Positions 19,201 through 31,200 of a DNA stretch of 61,528 nt are shown one piece after another. The position numbers and the translations under genes are program-made. The DNA is taken from contig NZ_AUBB01000045.1 of NCBI RefSeq assembly GCF_000429025.1, positions 1 through 61,528 of the forward strand, in the 5' to 3' direction. Origin of the DNA: Actinospineispora spinosispora DSM 44797. GTDB taxonomy: Bacteria; Actinomycetota; Actinomycetes; Mycobacteriales; Pseudonocardiaceae. Under the pieces are notes generated by a model that was not told the DNA's origin, made no database searches, and was given only the letters and a program-made list of their open reading frames with translations. Position 1 is the first letter of the stretch, and each line of letters opens with the position of its first letter.

Positions 19201-22200
19201 GTGGTGATGCGTTTCTCGAGGTACCGGCGGACCCTGCTGGGCAGCGTGCGGGTTCGGTCGTCGAAGTGGGTGAACCGGACCCGCCAGACCCTGCCGTGGC
19301 TGTCGAAGACGGTGTAGACGAGAACCTCGTGGTAGAGCGCCGCGAGGGTCGCCCGTTCGGCGGCCTCCCGGACCTGGGACCAGTCGAGCACGATCTCCTT
19401 GTCCTCGGAGTCGGGCAGCCGGTCGAGGACGGTGCGGAACACCCGTACCGTCCGCTCGTGCTTCAGGACGTTGAACCGGCGGGTGGTCAGCCCGCCGCCA
19501 CTGGGCAGCTGTCCGTCGGCAACGCGCGGGGGCGCCCTGGTGGCCCGATCGCCGCCGGTCCTTCGGATCGTGCCGGTCCGGGCGAGCAGGGTGACGACCA
19601 GCGCACCGGCGAGCCCGGCCATGACGCCGAGCGGACCTGCGAGCAGGTACAGGCCGCTGACGGTGCCGAGTGCGGTGACCGCCAGCACGGTCGACACCGA
19701 GGCCGAGCCGGTGTCGTCGGCCGGGTCGAATCCGACCGGCTGTCGCGTCGCGCGGTCGGCGGCGGTCAGTTCCGTGCGTGCTTCGGTGAGTTCGGTGGTG
19801 GCCGTCGCCAGCGCGTCGTCGAACTCGGTGAGCATCTCGTTCAGCGTGGCGGCCGGGAGGCCGAGCGCGTCGGCGAGACGGCTCCGGTTCGAGGTGAGCA
19901 GATCGGCGAGATCCCCAGCGAGGGACTGGGCGAGCGCGTCGACCGTCGAACGAACGCCTGAAGCGTGCGCGGTGCTCAGCGCGGCGAGCTGCTGTTCGGC
20001 GAACCGCAGCCGGGTCAGTACGGCGCCGGGCGCGGTGGGGCGATGCCGGGCGAGCAGCTCGTGGACCGCGATGTCGATCTTCTCGGTCAGTTCGTCGCGC
20101 CAGACGTTCTCGTCCGCCGCGGCGTCGGCACCTCTCCCGGCCGCGTAGCGGTGCAGCACCCCGAGAACGGCGAGCTCGCGCCACAGTCGGGTGGCGGCGA
20201 GGCCGCTGTCGGTCCCGGTCTCGGCGAGAACCCGGTCACTGACCGCACTGACCATGTCGAGCAACTCCGCACCCAGGACCATCGGCGCGACCAGCGCTGC
20301 CTCGGTGCCCGGCGGCATCATCACTCGCCGCAGGCCATCGGCGAGCCGGTGCGCCATGCCCCACCCGTGCTCAGCCGCACCGGCGAGCAGCGCGTCGAGC
20401 GCCGCATCGACCGCCGACCTCGCCGCGGCGAGGACGCCCAGGTACCCGGTCCTGGGGTCGAGCCGTAGTGCCTCGCGCGCCGCCCACACCGTGTCCATCC
20501 GTGCCGCGACCAGACGCAGCAGGTCGTGTTCGGCCGAGTTGGTCGGAACCGCCGCCAGCAGCACCTTGATCGCCTCGACGGCCGCGTGCTCAGGTTCGGG
20601 ATCGGTCTGGGCCGTCCTGGCCGCGATGTAGGGGTGCATGCTCGCCTTGAGCGCTTCGTACCCCGAACGGAGCCACGCGACCTCGCTGTCGGCGCTCGTC
20701 GGTGTGGCCTCGAACAGATGGCGCAGCGTGACACTCATCGCCTCGAAGTCGTTCTCCTTCCCGGTGACCGGATCGATCAGCTCGAACAGGCGCTCGATCT
20801 CCCACGGGGTGGTCCGATCGGGGAGATGGTGCGACGCGGAGGCCAGGTCCAGCAGCAGCACGGTGACCTGGTCCGGCTCGATGGCCTCGGTGTGTGCCCG
20901 AATCGCGGCACCGAGCAGCTCACCGAGCAGATCCTGGTTCTGCCGCAGTGACCGGGTGAGGAAGTCCAGTGCGAGCGCCACCCGGTCCTGGGCGGCGGCG
21001 AGGCGACGGAACCCGGCGGCCAGCCCGGGGGCGGACCGCCGTGCCGAGGCGAGCTGGGCACTCAACGACTTGCCCGTCGACTTGAGCTCGTAGTCGCTGC
21101 TGGGCCGTCCGGCCAGCGTGTCGGCGATCAGGCGGGCGTGCCGCAGAGCGGAGTCGAGCAGCCCGTGACGGCGCAGTTCGGCGACCGCGGTGCCGGGCAG
21201 CACGACCATGTCGCGCCCGTCGGACCAGCCACCGGGCGCCGCCACCACCGGCGCGCGTCGCAGCATGTCGTACGCGACCACCGGGTCGACACCGTGGTCT
21301 TCCAGCATTCGGCGCAGCACACCCGCTGGCAACCACAGCACGACCGGCGAGTCGGTTGCGAGACCGCCGGAGCGGCGGGCGTCGAGCCCGGCCCCGTCGA
21401 GGACGGCGCCGCCGAGGCGACGGACTCGCTTCGAGGACAGCGAGCCCAGTGCGTCGGCCCACCGCCGGAGCTCATCGACCGACAGCGAGGTCCCCGGCTC
21501 GTCGGGTGAGCGCGCCTGATCGGCGAGCGCGACCGCCTTGTTGGACAGCGGGATCAGCCCGGCGTCCCAGCGGGTCCGCTGGATCCTCTGCACCTCGTCG
21601 GCGGGAGTGACCAGCTTGACCTTGCCCAGCAGCGTCGAGGCGATGACGAAGACGGTCCGCAGGTCACCGGTCAGGTCGTCGGTCCAGGCAACGGCTTCGG
21701 CGAGCAGGTGGTCGCGATCGCGCTGGGTGGCGACCAGGTCGGTGACCGTGGTGGTCGGTTGCGGGGTGATCAGCCCGGTACGGGCCTGGTCCAGCCGGTG
21801 CTGGGCGCGCACCAGGAGCTGCCAGCGCGCCGGGTCGGCGTGGACGCCGATGGAGGGCAGCAGCCGTTCGATCTGCTCCATCGAGGCGCTGTCCCGGTAG
21901 CCGGACAGCTCTGGTGCCGGCACCGGCGCCGGGGCGCCTTCGGGCCGGTCGCGGTAGGCCTGCGCCAGAGCGATCTCCTGGTCGGTGCTGATGAGTTCGG
22001 TCGACCCGAGCAGCTGGGCGCCGAAGCTCAGCAGCTCGCGGTCCAGTGCCTCGGTGAGCTCACCCGGACCCGCGACCAGGGCCGCCAGCAGGGTGTTGCG
22101 CCTCGCCAGCTCGGTCCGCAGCTCCAGAACCGTGCGCTGCGCGGGGCTCGCATGGTGGCCGATGCGGACGTTGTTGAGCTTCTGCTGGACGAGCAGCAGC

Positions 22201-25200
22201 TTGAGCCACCGTGCGGGCGTCGGCCGGGGCATGTCGCGCCGGGGGTCGAGCGCGGTTCCCACCAGCGCACTCATCGCCTTCCTGATCGGCTCGACGTAGG
22301 CCCTGTCGTAGACGTTCATCGGCGGGTCCACGTTCGCCAGGTCCGTGGTCAGCAGTGACTCCCGGTGGTTGCCGACCATGGTGACCTCGTGGTCGGGGGT
22401 GACGAGCCGGGCCAGCCCGTCGAGTCGTCCCGCCTCGGTGAACACAGCGAGCATCGGGCCGTCCAACGCGCCGGGGTCGGCGAGGAAGCGGGCGAGCGCC
22501 GCGTCCCGGTCCGCGCGGGCGGTCAGCAGGGCGCCCACCGACCGGGTCGGGTGGTCCGCGCGAGCTCCGGTGCGGGTCCTGACCAGCTTGTCGTGCTCGG
22601 CGAGCAGTACCCGCAGTGACTCGGTCCTGCGGACGAGCCCGGAACCGACCAAGGTGGCGATCTCCGTGACCGGTGCCTGGTCGTAGTAGCTGCCCGGGTT
22701 GCCCGCCCGTGTCCCGAACCGCCACTCGGTGTCGGTGTCGGTTCCGGGGTGCGTCCTCCGCTGAGCGTTGGCGCCACCGATCTCGTGCCGGTAGGTGACC
22801 AGGCCGCTCTGCCCGTGCAACCGGGCGACGGCGAGATACCCGGCCGGCCAGCCGTCAGGCAACGGGCCCGGGTCGGTCAGCAGCGCCCGCAACGTCATGT
22901 CCCGGTCGCGCAGCGCGATGATCAGGTCCTCGAATGGGAACTGTTGGACCCGCTGGCGCAGGCCGAACCGGACCGCGTCCACCGCGAGCTGATGGTTGAG
23001 CAGTGTGAACCACCGCTGCCGGGTGGGCACGAACGCCGCGAGTGTGCGCGAATCGGCTGGCAACCGGGCCAGCTCGTCGGCGAGCAGCTCGGCGACGACG
23101 GCGATGTGCTCGTGATCCCGGATGCTCTCCGGCATCGGCGGGCCCGACCGTGTGTCCGGCGTGGCTCGCGGTTCGGTGGAGGCGAGCAGCCGGTCGATCC
23201 CGGTGCGCAGCTCGCTCATCGCGCCGGTGAACGCGACGTCGGCGGGTAGCGGTCGGGCGGTCAGCTCCAGCAGGCCGTGCGACAGCCGCTGGTGCCGCTC
23301 GAGCAGGGACCGAGATGACGCCGACGCCTCGGGACCGTGGTGGTCGACGGCCGCGAGACCTGCCTCCAGCTCGATCGCCAGCGCGGCGCGCAGCTCTGCG
23401 TCGAGCCACTGCCTGGTCAACCGGTCGACGTCACGGTCATGGGCCTCTGGGTCGTGCGTGGCGACCCGCAACAGGTGGTGGGTGCGTTCGTGGTGCAGCA
23501 GCTCGCCGTACCAGCTCGCCGGCAGCCAGCCCCGTTCGACGAGCCACGCGGCCCGCTCGATGATCGTCTCCGGGATCACGATGATCCCGTTCCTGGCCGA
23601 CTCGACGTCCTCGTCGAACCAGGTGTAGCCGAACAGCGGCCGGTCGCCACCCGTCCAGTCGAGGCCGGCGGCCCGCATCGCCGCCACGCCCTCGGCGGAG
23701 AGGTTGTCCCAGCGCAGGACGTCGGGCTCGGTGGCATCAGGGGGCAGCTGGTCGCCGAACAGCCGATATGCGGCACGCAGCTGGGATTCCTGCTCGTCGG
23801 TCAACCCGCCCGCCGCGCTCGCCGCGCCACCCCGCCTCACCTCGGTGGACGTGGAGCGCAGCGCCGATCGGGCGCCGGTGAGCGACTCGGCGGCGGCGGT
23901 CAGCCGCTCGTCGGCCTCAGCGAGCGCCGTCCGGTAGTCGACCGTCGCCTCGTCGGCCCGGCTGATCAGTAGCGCATGCCGGCGCAGCACGGCTTCGTGT
24001 AGCGGGTGCTCGGTACCGACCGGGGCGAGGCCCTCGTCGCGCTGGTCCCAGGCCTCGCCGTGCTCGGCGTCGTCCAGTGCCTCGAACTGCTGACGCAGCA
24101 GCCACTGATCCAGCAGCATCGTGGCCGGATCGTCGACGGTGAAGGCCGTCGAGGTGTCGAACCGGCCCAGCGACATGTTGTCGCGCTGGTCCCGGTACGC
24201 GGTCATCGGTCGCTGTCCGGCCGCGGCGGCGACCGCCGCGAGCAGGTTCACCTCGGCGTGGCGTTCCAGTAGCAGCCAGGCAGCCGCGACCGGGCCGTCC
24301 TGCGGAAGGACGTGCAGCCGCTCGTGCCTGTGCCGCAACGCCTCGGCGTCGGCCCACGGTGTCAGCGCGTCGGCGAACCGGTCGGCGGCGGCCAGCAGCG
24401 TGTGCCGGGCCACCGCGTACTCGACCTCGGCGTCCGCGCCGGGCAGCCGTTCGGCGAGCCTGGTCGCGGCGTTGAACGCGTTCCACCAGGTCTTGTTGGT
24501 CAGCGGGCCCGGGTCGTCGAGGACGGCACGCAACCGGGCCCGGAAGTCGAGCAGCTTCGCGGACAGGTCGGTCGCGTCGAAACCGCTGCGCGGGCTGAAC
24601 GCCAGGTTGCGGGCACCTCGGCTCGCGGACAGGGCGAGCAGCAGATCGTGCCAGGGCTGCCTCGGTGCGGACGGGAACTCCTCGGCGTTCGCATCATCGC
24701 TGTTGAGCGCCGCGACGATCGTGTTGCTCAGTACCGCCTCCTCGGTTCTCGGCCGGTTGTGCTCGACCCGGGACCGTTCGCGCAGCGCCTCGGTCACCCG
24801 ATGGTGAGTGGCGTGCAGGGCGGCGAACTCGTCCGCCCCGTCCGCGAGTTCGAGCAGCGTCACCAGCGCCGCGCCCAATGCCAGCGCGGCCGGAGCCCAC
24901 GGGGTGTCGCGTGCGTGCGTACTGGCGGTGAGGCCGGCGGAGTCCGCGATGAGGCCGAGCACCCCGAGGTCCTCCCGCCACTCCGGGTGCAGCGTGACGA
25001 GCCGGTTCATACTGGTCACCACGGCCGTCAGCGCGGGCAGGTGGGGGTCGTCGGCGAGGTTCGTGCGCAGCTGGTCGAGCACCGTCTCGCGCGCGTCGCG
25101 CAGCGCGGGGGCCAACGTGTATTCGGCCCGGCGTGCCTGTTCGGCGAGTGCGCGGCGGGCCTCGACGAACTCGTCGGACGCCGCTCCCGCCGCGTTGACC

Positions 25201-28200
25201 ACGGCTTCGGCTCCCGGATGGGCGGCCAGTGCGCCGGCCAACATGGTGAACAGCGTCGCGTTGTGCTCAGGCAGGGGCAGACCGAACCGTCGCACCGCGA
25301 GGACGAGCGGTTCCGGCAGGAACACCGTGTCGCGCCGGTCCGCCCAACCGTCGGACAGTGCGACCATGCCCATCCGAGTGACGATGTCGTCCGCCCAGCT
25401 CCGGGCACCGGTGTACGGCACCAGCCGGTGGACCAGCGCCCGGCGCGGCAGCCACACGACGACCCGATCGGTCGTGGTGTCGGAATGCACCCCGCCGCCG
25501 AGCGCGGTGACCTGCTCGATGTCGAGCCCGCGCAGCGCTCCGCGCACCATGTCGATCTCCGCGCCGCGCAGCCCCCGCCGCCCGGGCAGGTTCAGGCCCT
25601 GGCTGGTGATCACCATCGAGACCAGGTAGCCGGCATCGGGTCTACGGATCAGCAACGCGGTCACCGCGAGGCCGATCACCACCGGCAGCAGCCTGCTCCC
25701 GGACAATCGGTGCCATACCCGCTGTGCGTGGGCACCCCACGACATCGCGGTCAGCGCCGCGACGGTGATCGTCACGGTGGCCGCGGCCCATGCCGCGGCC
25801 GCGCTCTGGCTCGGTGCGGTGAATGCGGCCGCTGCCGCCGGCGCGCTGGTCAGCAGTACGACCGGCACGACGAGGACGGCGACCGTCAGAACTCTGGCGA
25901 CCCAGCGGGGCACCGAGGTGGGCGTCGGCTCCGGCTCGGCCGTGCCCACCGAGCGCAGGGTCCACAGCAGGTGCCCCCGGGCCTCCCAATACTCGTACTC
26001 GGCCCTGTTCCATTCGTACTCGGTGGCCGTATCGAACAAGCCCTGGCTCACCCGCACACCACTGCGCAGGTCGACCCGCAGCGCGTGGAGGCGGTCGCGC
26101 ACCAGCTGCCACCGGCCCCTGGTCAGCTCCCGCTCGGCCAGCGCGCCGTCGATCGCCCGGTCCCGGGCCTGCCTGATCGCGAGTGCCTGGACCGGGGTGT
26201 ACCACCCGTTCTTGATGCCAAGGCGAGCCCGGCGCAGCTCAAGCTGTTGCTCGATGATCCGGAACCAGATCTTGCGGGCGTCGATCGTGTCGCCGAGGCG
26301 TTTCGCCTGCTCGGCGAGGAAGGCCTCGATGATCGTTTTCATGACCGGTTGCTCCTCGATACTCGGATCGGACACGGACAACAGGGGGTGGCTCTCGGCC
26401 TCGACGAGGCGCCGCCACGCGGTGCGCAGCACCGCGAACGCCGGGTCGTCGAGCGCGCGACGCAGCGCCGTCGCCAGCTCGATCACCAGCGAGGACAGGG
26501 ATTCGGATTCGGGCCGCGCGTCGCGCGTCGGACGGATCAGCAGGGCCCACGCGGTGCGGTCGAGCTGCCACTCCGGGTGCTCCAGGTCGAGCCCGCTGGC
26601 GGCGAGGCGCACCGCGTGTGCTCGCTGTGCGGCCAGTTCGGCACGTCGCGCGGCCAGCGTGCGGAACACGGCACGTCCGAGGAGGAGAAGCGCGCCGCCG
26701 GAGATCAGAACGGCCCCGATCGCGGCGACATCGCCGGGCCTTCCGAAGGAGGTCAGCCCGAGCGTCGCCGCGCCGAGCGCTCCCGCCATGAATTGCGGGG
26801 TGGACTGGCCGGCGTCGCCGGCGCCTGCGCGGGTATCGGGCTCGCGCCCGTTCTCCATGGACCGCCCGACCGCGATGACCAGGGCCCGGCGCGCCTCGAG
26901 GAGCTCACGCCGGGTCTCGGCGAGTGTCCGGTCGGTGGCGGCGGTCTCGTCTCGGTAGGTGGCCAGGTGCTGCCGGACGCGGACGTGCTCGGACAGACGC
27001 AGCTCCACGAGCAGGTGCGGCAGCGCCCGGTGCATGGCGAGGGCGGCCTCGCGCGCACGTCGGTTCAGCTCGTGCCGAGCCAGGCCGGGGGCGAGGGTGT
27101 TGCGCACGGTCGAGGCCGTGTCCAGGAGACCCAGCTCGTGCTCCGACCCGGTGATGCTGATCAGCCGGTGTGCGAGCAGATCGGTGCCCGAGACGGCATC
27201 GACGCTGTCGAGCAGGTCGTCCCTGGCCGCCGCGATCGCCACGAGCAGCGCGCGACGTCGGGCGGCGAGCGAGTCGTGGGACAGCTCAGTCGCGGTGACC
27301 AACAGGGTCGCCGTTCGATGCAGCTCGGTGAAGGTCCGTGCCGACCCGTCGCCGGGGACGGGGTTCCGTTCGGTCGTCGCGGCCCAGTGCCCGGCGAGTG
27401 CGCGGCGCAGGGCCACAGCGAGGGCCCGACCGGCGCGCCACGGCCGCTGGTAGGTGCGGACCAGCTCGGTCTCTCGCTCCGCAGTGATCATCGCCGTGCG
27501 CAGCGCGATCGCGGCCCGGTGCGCGGGCAGCCAGGCGGTGGTGAGCGAGTCCGGGTGGTCGATAGCGGCGGTCAGCGCGGCGTCGAACGCCTGGCGCGGC
27601 CGCTGAATCCGCGAGGAGCTCAGGTTCCAGCGACGGGTCCGGGACTTGTCGCGGTACCGGGTGAGCGAAGCGTGGGTTCGGGTCACCGCGCGCCACAGGC
27701 CAGCGGGCCCGCCGACCGCCGTCACGGTCGCCTCGATGACGTCCAGGTGTTCGCGCTCGTACTCGTAGGGGTCGAACAGCGAGGTCAGGTCGCGTGTGGT
27801 CAGTGCGTCCAGCAGCACCCGGTGAGTGGCGTGCAACGCGGACGTGTCGCCTTCGCGGGCGAACAGCTCGGCCAGCGCCTCACCCAGCGCCGCCGCGACC
27901 CGGTGCCACAACTGGTCACCGCCGGCCGGGGTGGCGTGCGGGTCGCGCAGCAACCTGAGGGTGTCCAGGTCGGCGGCCCACTCCCGGTTCAGGTCACGCA
28001 GCTGTCCGGCCAGTGCCTCGATCCGGCGCCAGAGCGCCTGCTCGGCGATGTCGGTCCGCACAGCGGCGACCTGTGCCTCGATCGCGGCGACCCGTACCGG
28101 TTCGAGGTACATCCACGCCCGGCCGACCGCCGCGCCGAGCGCCTGCTCCGCGGCGTCGTGCTCGACCTGGGCGGTCGCTGCCTCATCCAGTGCCACGGCC

Positions 28201-31200
28201 AGCCCGGGATGCGCCGCGCGAGCCCGTGCCAGGGCGGTGACCAGCGTCAACGCCGCTCGGTGTCGGTCGCGGACCTGGGTCCCCGCAGAGCGTCGCGCAT
28301 CGGCGGGGTAGGTCCGGGCGTAGGCGAGTGCCTGGTCACGCAACCCGAACAGGTGCAGCGCCCGGTAGGTCGTGTCGACCACCAGGAACCGTCGCTGACC
28401 GAGCTCGGGGGACCAGGACAGCGCGATCAGCGACGTGCTCACCGTCTCGGCCCTACGGGTGTCCCCGAGCAGTGCCGTGAGCCGCTCCCGCAGCGCGTGT
28501 TCCGGCACCCGTAGGTGCGTCTCGCCGGGCACGGTCAGCACGTCACCGCCGAGTGCACGCACCTGCTGGTCGGTCAGGTCACGCACCGCGGCCAGCACCG
28601 CGCGCTCATCGCCCACGTCGAGGACGCGGCGCGGTGGACCGCGAGCGCCGAGCGCGGCGAGGAACCGATGCGACAGGGTCCTGCCGGCGGCGAGCCACAG
28701 CACCGCGGTCTTCAGCTCAGTCGCGCCCGGGACCGTCGGCGGTGTCGCCGCTGCCCACTGCGTGAGCAGCCGATCCCGTTCCGCGAGGCGCGCGGCCTCC
28801 TGCTCGGCGGTGAGGATCCCGCCGGCCAGGCGCCAGCGCAGCTCATAGCGCAGCGCGTCGCCCCACCAGGTCGCCGGCAGCTCACCAGCGCGCTGACGCT
28901 CGTCGACCAGAGCGACGATCCGGTCGGGGACGACCACGACGCCGGCGGCGGCCACCGGGCTGCCGGGGTCGACCCAGGTGAACAGCAGCAGCGGATCGTC
29001 GAGCACCCAGCCCAGCCCGCGGCCGGCGAGCCGCGAACCGCCACCGCTGGTGCGCCACCGCAGCACCCGGACTCCGGGCAGTGCGCCCCTGGGCTGCGCC
29101 TCGACCGGTAGCTCGGTCAGGTGCCCGGCCGCGTGTTCCCCTGGCAGCTCGTCGAGGAGACGAGTGTCGTGCTCGACGGACTCCTCGCCCGCGGTCAGCG
29201 GCCCACCGCGCCTGGTGACGTTCGGCTCCCGCACCCGCACCCTGACATCGCGCCCGGTCACCGGCAGCTTGAAGACCCCGAACGCCGGCGTGTACAGCCG
29301 CGTGGTGGTGCCCGAAGCCGGGATCACCAGGCGCACGGTCCGTTCCGTGGTGCCGGCGGGCACGGCCAGCCGGTTGGCGCCGCCCCGGGGGTTCGTTCCG
29401 AAGGACAGGTCATAGAGCACCCGCAGGCCGCTGCGATCCGACCACGTACGCAGGTACTCATCGAACGCGTCGCCGTAGCTGAGGTGGCCGGTCGAGGCCG
29501 GCTGGCCGAGCGGCCAGATGCCCTCCTCGGTGACCAGCGCGGACAGCTCAGCCAGCCGGCCACGCTCTTGATCCCACACGTGCAGCACCACGACCTGGGT
29601 GTGCAGGTGGTCCTGCGCGTGACCGCGCATCGACCCGCTGGCACAGTCCAGGCAGGAACCACCCAGGTTCGGGTAGTTGAGCATCACGATGTCCAGCGGG
29701 TCGTCCACCTGCCCAACCAGGACCTCGACCGGGTTCCCGGCGCGGTCCAGGATCGTGACGGGCACCAGCCCCGGTGTGGTCAGCCTGGCGATGAACGGGT
29801 CATGACCGAGGCCCCGCGCGACCCGGTCGTAGTACCACTCCCAGGTGAGGGTGCGCGCCTGCGCGCGGTCGCCGGTGCGCTGCCAGGCGCGCAGGTAGTA
29901 GGCCAGCAACTCCCTGGTCTGTCGGGTGGCGCGCGGGTGATGGCGGATCAGCGCCTCGGCGATGGCCTCCACCTCCGTCGGCAGCTGCGTCGAGTCCAGA
30001 TCGGCCTCCAGCAGCGCGCCGAGCAGCCGGGGCAGGCGCTTCTGGAGCGCCGAGGTGTGTGCGTTGAGCCGGTCGATCTGCTCGGAGGGACGTAGCTCGT
30101 CGAGTTCCGACCGCAGCAGGTCGAGTTCGGCGGCCTCCGTCTGCCGTTGCTCCTCGCTGAACAACGGAGCAACCAGGGCCAGCCGCGCGGTCAACGTCAA
30201 CCACGCGCTCAGGTAGTCGGCGCGCCAACCGGTGGGCACCGGTAGGTCGAGCAGCCGGTATGCCGGCCGGTGCAACGCACGTGTCGCCCGGTCGGTCGAC
30301 CAGCGCCACAGGTCCTGGAGGTGACGGTAGGAGCGGTGGCTCTGCGGCAGCATGTTCAGCACGTCGGCCAGGCCCGGGTTCGCCGACGCGACGAGTTCCC
30401 ACCACAGCTGGTCGCGCAACGACCGGCTGAGCCAGTGCGGTCCGTCCGGTGGGCTCAGCGCGGACCGGTCCAGGTCCCTGGGCAGCGGCTGGTCGAGGAT
30501 CTGGGCGAAGGCCGTGAGGGCCGACTCGTGCAGAGTGTGGCGCCGACGCACCGGGATGGCGCGCAGCTCGATGAGTAGCTGCCGAGCCTTCGGCAGGTAG
30601 TCCGGATCCGTGCGCGACCAGTGCGCGTGCCGGTTCCGGTGGAACCGCGCCACCTTCCTGCCGAGATCGGCGACGGCGTCGGCCTGGCCGATCAGTTCCC
30701 GGCTTCGGTGGTGGTCCCAGGTCAGCAGCCAGTTGGCGAGCGACAACCACAGCTCGGCTTCGGTGAAGAGTCGAGCAATGCGGCTCCAATCGATCTGCTC
30801 CGTCCGCAATGCATCGAGGACGCGGTCGATCTCGGTGAACAGATTCGCCGCCCGGTCCAGCGGGATACCTGGCCCGCCCGCGTCGGTGAACCGCTCCAGC
30901 AGGTCCCCGCCCTCCGCCGCGAGCAGCAGCAGCAGCGCGATCCGGCTGTGTTGCCTGCCGTAGCTCCAGCCGGTCGCGACCCAACCGGCCCGGTGCACCA
31001 ACCAGGCGGGCGGAGCGTCGAATGCGGACCAGTCGCCCTCCTCGGCGACCGTGAGCCCCGCCGCTGAGCGCAGCAGCCGCTCCATCCGCTTCTCATGGGT
31101 TCCGCGATCCGCCGGGGCGACCTCGGCGAGCATGCCGAGCACCGGTGTCGCCCTCGTCCAGAACTCGGCGCTGGACACCTGTCCACTGTCGACGGTGGCG

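Noticed and set aside
24312..28514. A 1,400-residue open frame on the plus strand opposite the giant gene
   Set aside because: It is rich in Arg/Gly/Gln/Val-type GC-driven codons, has no domain, and lies antisense to a frame with clear repeats. The same holds for the 1,425-residue frame at 39228-43505 and other plus-strand frames over 10300-61300.
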